A stretch of 7,764 nt of DNA, taken from contig WAJZ01000032.1 of the NCBI GenBank assembly GCA_015523575.1, positions 1 to 7,764 on the forward strand. Reading direction: 5' to 3'. Below, one piece after another: positions 5,670 through 7,764 of this stretch. How positions within the stretch are numbered: position 1 is the first letter of the stretch; each line of letters opens with the position of its first letter. A model generated the notes under the pieces. That model saw only the letters and a list, made by a program, of their open reading frames with translations. It ran no database searches and was not told the origin of the DNA. Position numbers and translations under genes: made by a program. This stretch comes from Candidatus Hestiella acidicharens. GTDB taxonomy: Archaea > Thermoproteota > Thermoprotei_A > Sulfolobales > Acidilobaceae.

Positions 5670-5735
5670 CTTTTAACGTTTTAGCAGATTTTAATATAAT
5701 ACAGATTTAAATGAACACATAGTGGGATACAGTAG

Positions 5736-5794
5736 AAAGATGGGTTTTTGACTAATACATGCAAAGAGGGCACAACTATTATAAACCCATCTTT
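5736..5794. repeat. Perfect 12-bp inverted repeat upstream of tRNA-Thr
   Basis: AAAGATGGGTTT (5736-5747) and AAACCCATCTTT (5783-5794) are exact reverse complements separated by 35 bases. The right arm overlaps the TATA-like box proposed for the tRNA gene. It could form a DNA cruciform or an RNA hairpin, act as a paired protein site, or be the relic of a small inverted-repeat element. Confidence 0.9.
5777..5786 (+). promoter_or_regulatory. TATA-like box for tRNA-Thr
   Basis: ACTATTATAAAC is centred near 5782, about 28 bases before the first tRNA base, consistent with a transcript starting at or just before the mature 5' end. The closer TTTATATAAAA (5792-5802) is too near to start transcription ahead of the tRNA. 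Confidence 0.4.
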
Positions 5795-5809
5795 ATATAA
5801 AAATAGTGG

Positions 5810-5884
5810 GCCGCCGTAGCTCAACGGTAGAGCGCTGGCCTCGTAAGCCAGTGGTTGCGGGTTCGAATCCCGCCGGCGGCTCCA
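5810..5884 (+). tRNA. tRNA-Thr(CGU), intronless, CCA encoded
   Basis: A full cloverleaf can be drawn. The acceptor stem is GCCGCCG (5810-5816) with CGGCGGC (5874-5880), seven pairs. The D arm is GCTC...GAGC (5819-5833). The anticodon stem is CTGGC/GCCAG (5835-5839 and 5847-5851) with loop CTCGTAA and anticodon CGT at 5842-5844. The variable loop is five bases, and the T arm is GCGGG-TTCGAAT-CCCGC (5857-5873). The discriminator is T5881, as archaeal threonine tRNAs normally have, and CCA (5882-5884) is encoded. It reads the ACG threonine codon. There is no intron at 37/38. A T6 run (about 5898-5903) downstream may end transcription. Confidence 0.97.
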
Positions 5885-5887
5885 TAT

Positions 5888-5903
5888 GAATATATAGTTT
5901 TTT
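5888..5903 (+). promoter_or_regulatory. tRNA-AlaX spacer: TATA-like box and T run
   Basis: GAATATATAG (5888-5897) lies 25-30 bases before a transcript start near 5918-5920, just ahead of the GGTGGAG ribosome-binding site (5922-5928) of the AlaX gene. The following GTTTTTTG could terminate the tRNA transcript. Roles are inferred from position. Confidence 0.38.
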
Positions 5904-5930
5904 GCCAATTACCAAAGCTATGGTGGAGAG

Positions 5931-6659
5931 ATGATGGCAACAAAGATGCTGTTCCAGCTTGATTCGTACATGAAAGAGTTTGAGGCAAAACTAGTTAAGG
6001 TGGAAGGATTAAATGCCTATCTTGACCAAACAGCATTCCATCCAGGACCCTTTGGCGGGCTGGCCTCAGACACGGGGTACTTAGAGGTTAATGGAGAAAG
6101 GGTAAACGTGGTGGAGGCTAGGCTCGAGAACAACGATGAGATTGTGCACGTGCTTGAAAAAGAGATAAATGCTACCCCTGGCACAAAGGTAAAGGGATAT
6201 ATTGATTGGGATAAGAGGTACATGATGATGAAACTACACACCGCAAGCCATGTTCTCTCATCTGTTATGTACAACAAGTATGGTGCCAAGATTACTGGAG
6301 GGCACATAGACAGCAATGGAGCAAAAGATGATTTTGATCTATCCAAAGTGAAGGACTGGAGAACAGCCCTTAAGGATGGCGTTAACGAATCTAACAAGCT
6401 AATAAGTAGCTGTGCTGAAGTTAAGGTTTATTATTTACCAAGGGAAGAGGCGATAAGGATACCTGGAATAGTGAAGCTTGCAGAGAAATTTCCGCCAAAC
6501 GTGGACAAGTTTAGAATCGTGGAAATAGTGGGCATAGATATACAAGCAGATGGAGGCCCTCACGTTAAAAACACCTGCGAAATAGGCAAAATAAATATAA
6601 TAAACCTAGAAAACAGAGGAAAGAACAAGAAGAGGATATACTATACTGTAAAGGGTTAA
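5931..6659 (+). CDS. alaX: AlaX-M type alanyl-tRNA editing protein (Ser/Gly-tRNA-Ala deacylase)
   Basis: AlaX proteins are free-standing relatives of the alanyl-tRNA synthetase editing domain that hydrolyse tRNA-Ala wrongly charged with serine or glycine. The 242 residues match the medium (M) form: an N-terminal barrel with LNAYLDQTAFHP (27-38) and ASDTGYLEVNG (45-55), then the editing core with zinc ligands H103 and H107 in KLHTASHVLSSVMY, the ITGGHID strand (121-127), and the C-terminal metal motif DGGPHVKNTCEIG (207-219) with H211. Where AlaRS has Cys (CGGTHV) this protein has D207, a change I recall in part of the AlaX family. The usual GGGQPSD of the barrel is here PFGGLASD. T34 may correspond to the threonine that senses serine in the Pyrococcus enzyme. 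The start is ATG 5931 with GGTGGAG at 5922-5928; ATG 5934 is equally possible. The next gene follows after three bases. Confidence 0.92.
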   Translation: MMATKMLFQLDSYMKEFEAKLVKVEGLNAYLDQTAFHPGPFGGLASDTGYLEVNGERVNVVEARLENNDEIVHVLEKEINATPGTKVKGYIDWDKRYMMMKLHTASHVLSSVMYNKYGAKITGGHIDSNGAKDDFDLSKVKDWRTALKDGVNESNKLISSCAEVKVYYLPREEAIRIPGIVKLAEKFPPNVDKFRIVEIVGIDIQADGGPHVKNTCEIGKINIINLENRGKNKKRIYYTVKG

Positions 6660-6662
6660 GGC

Positions 6663-7454
6663 ATGCTAAGCATTGGAGATGAAAAGGAGAGAAAATGGGC
6701 AAAGTCGCTAATAGATGAGTGCATAAAAAGCTATGGCACTAATGGAAGCTATGCATCACTACATTACATTCCATCATGCCTGAAGCTCTTGAAAGACCTC
6801 GTTAAAAGGAATGTAAGTAAGGAAAGCATAGCAAACTTCTTAATAAGTATGAAAAGGCTATCAATAAATCTCTTCAATGAATTCACAAGCAGGTATAACG
6901 TAGAGCTTTTGCTTCCAAGAAATGTAAACCCCATAAAGGACATTAAGGTCTATGTATGGCCATCAATACTAATGAATAGGAAGACCCCTTATTACTCATT
7001 AACTTTCTACAACTGGTTTTCCTTTTCATTCAAGCCTGGAGACGGGAAGAGTGAGCTAGAACCAATAACTTTCCTCTTTCGCAAAGTAAATAACAAATAT
7101 GAGTTGCTTACCGCATACGCAAGGGTTCATTACGACCTGTGCGAGTATGATTTAAGAGAAAGGGACGAAGTAAAGATACTCTTTGCAAAATACGGCCATA
7201 CCCCAGACATCATGGATATCAACTACGTAAGGGTTAGGTGCCCAAAGTTCAAGCATAACCCAAAAAAGACTGGAAGAAAGTATTGGGATAGGATATGGCT
7301 TTCTGCCGGAAGTATCATAACAAGGATCGGCGGGGTAAATAAATTTAAACTGAAAAGTTCAGGTAACCATATAAGGATAAGCTTTTTAGGGTGCCTGCCA
7401 AAGACCACTAACAACCCATTTAAGAGCCCCATATACCCCCTAGAGTTCTTCTAG
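6663..7454 (+). CDS. Unknown 263-residue protein co-transcribed with AlaX
   Basis: I do not recognise a family. The first 75 residues or so are probably helical (EKERKWAKSLIDECIKSYG, LKLLKDLVKR, IANFLISMKRLSINLFNEF). From about 93 the protein becomes strand- and aromatic-rich (IKVYVWPSIL, PYYSLTFYNWFSFSFKPG, FLFRKVNNKYELLTAYARVHYDL). A basic segment, RVRCPKFKHNPKKTGRKYWDRIW (193-215), and a basic C-terminal region suggest nucleic-acid contact, but this is inference. There are five scattered cysteines (C20, C39, C159, C195, C244) and no obvious zinc knuckle. No signal peptide or membrane helix is seen. The ATG lies three bases after the AlaX TAA with no room for another promoter, so the two are almost certainly co-transcribed, which hints at a tRNA or translation role. 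Composition is lysine-, asparagine- and tyrosine-rich like neighbouring genes. Confidence 0.78.
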   Translation: MLSIGDEKERKWAKSLIDECIKSYGTNGSYASLHYIPSCLKLLKDLVKRNVSKESIANFLISMKRLSINLFNEFTSRYNVELLLPRNVNPIKDIKVYVWPSILMNRKTPYYSLTFYNWFSFSFKPGDGKSELEPITFLFRKVNNKYELLTAYARVHYDLCEYDLRERDEVKILFAKYGHTPDIMDINYVRVRCPKFKHNPKKTGRKYWDRIWLSAGSIITRIGGVNKFKLKSSGNHIRISFLGCLPKTTNNPFKSPIYPLEFF

Positions 7455-7488
7455 AAAAGATAAAAAACTTCCCTTCCCTTATTATAAA

Positions 7489-7547
7489 TGCGATGAAGAG
7501 GCTCGAAAGGGTTGAAAAAAGATGAAGAGCCCGCGCAGGTCTGAGCT
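7489..7547 (+). ncRNA. Box C/D sRNA candidate (2'-O-methylation guide)
   Basis: In order the sequence shows box C GCGATGA (7490-7496), a 15-base guide (7497-7511), box D' TTGA (7512-7515), a 3-base spacer, box C' AAGATGA (7519-7525), a second 15-base guide (7526-7540) and box D CTGA (7541-7544) followed by GC. The two half-units have identical spacing, and the C box starts GC while the D box is followed by GC, so a short closing stem can form. Deviations are C for U at the second position of box C, A for U in C', and T for C in D'. It lies 35 bases after the stop at 7454, in the same direction, with a possible TATA-like AGATAAAAAAC (7459-7469) and a T-rich stretch (7553-7560) downstream. Length and layout suit archaeal C/D sRNAs. 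Confidence 0.72.
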
Positions 7548-7615
7548 GTGGTAAAATTTTTATTCTAAACTAGCAAAAAGATAAATTGTTAGGCTATTTT
7601 GCTAGGTGCTTTACA

Positions 7616-7764
7616 ATGAAAGGACAGACAAAGAGAATAATGCTGGGAATAAAGGGGCTCGACGAACTTTTCAAAGGGATATACAAGGGTTCAATAATCC
7701 TCCTCGCCGGCAACCCTGGAACTGGGAAGACAACGATGGCAGCGAAGTTCATATATGAAGGGGC
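7616..7764 (+). CDS. RecA/KaiC-superfamily ATPase, N-terminal fragment
   Basis: Only the first 49 complete codons are in the window; the frame is open at the right edge. The N-terminus, IMLGIKGLDELFKGIYKGSI, then ILLAGNPGTGKTTMAAKFIYEG, is the typical beginning of archaeal KaiC-like/RAD55-type ATPases. Residues 11-19 give the GxxxLDELF entry motif, and 32-40 give Walker A GNPGTGKTT with K38 for phosphate binding. Many archaeal members of this group are regulators or signalling ATPases of unknown role, and others include RadA paralogues and circadian-like KaiC. The ATG at 7616 is preceded by GGTG (7605-7608) at seven bases, and an AT-rich AAAGATAAATTG (7577-7588) may be its promoter, so it is probably separate from the sRNA. 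A later in-frame ATG at codon 9 is less likely because it lacks a ribosome-binding site. The subfamily cannot be decided from this fragment. Confidence 0.88.
   Translation, partial: MKGQTKRIMLGIKGLDELFKGIYKGSIILLAGNPGTGKTTMAAKFIYEG

Noticed and set aside
5681..5908. Minus-strand ORF of 75 codons reading ...RRRDSNPQPLAYEASALPLSYGG...
   Set aside because: This peptide is the well-known artefact of translating a tRNA gene backwards; the stretch lies antisense to tRNA-Thr.
6017..6397. Minus-strand open frame of 126 codons
   Set aside because: It is antisense to alaX, whose motifs are unmistakable.
1..7764. CRISPR array, insertion sequence, integrase, toxin-antitoxin or defence genes
   Set aside because: No regularly spaced repeats, transposase or integrase motifs, or characteristic effector proteins were found. 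The small winged-helix genes lack toxin partners.

Overview
The window looks like part of an archaeal chromosome, most probably from a thermophilic crenarchaeon-type (Thermoproteota) lineage. The evidence is AT-rich TATA-like boxes about 24-28 bases upstream of many starts, short or absent 5' leaders, occasional GGTG/GGAGG ribosome-binding sites, heavy AGG/AGA and ATA codon use, a box C/D guide RNA, AlaX and a KaiC/RadA-like ATPase. Genes are dense. I see no phage, insertion-sequence, CRISPR or toxin signature, and I cannot name a genus.

Layout. At 1-840 (minus) is a cation diffusion facilitator transporter cut by the left edge. A roughly 370-base spacer follows, with only minute ORFs and promoter-like elements. 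A 55-residue orphan gene (1212-1379, minus) is divergent from a class III PLP enzyme (1443-2795). That enzyme is followed almost without a gap by a small winged-helix protein (2802-3008) and a two-helix membrane protein (3012-3209). A second small winged-helix gene (3135-3383, minus) overlaps the tail of the membrane-protein gene and is divergent from a 100-residue unknown (3453-3755). A Nudix hydrolase of the CoA-diphosphatase type (3822-4397) converges on a class I/II aminotransferase of the LysN/2-aminoadipate type (4413-5642, minus).

The right third leans toward translation and RNA. It holds tRNA-Thr(CGU) (5810-5884), the tRNA editing protein AlaX (5931-6659), a 263-residue unknown three bases behind AlaX (6663-7454), a box C/D sRNA candidate (about 7489-7547) and the start of a RecA/KaiC-family ATPase (7616 to the right edge).

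How the genes may work together. The class III enzyme, its winged-helix neighbour and the membrane protein probably form one transcript, so the winged-helix protein may regulate that amino-acid gene. AlaX and the unknown 263-residue protein look co-transcribed and possibly coupled. No clearly new multi-gene system is visible. The points most worth following are the unannotated C/D sRNA, the AlaX-coupled unknown, the Nudix gene with an altered Nudix box and a frame-changing 16-bp duplication at its end, and a perfect 12-bp inverted repeat over the tRNA promoter.
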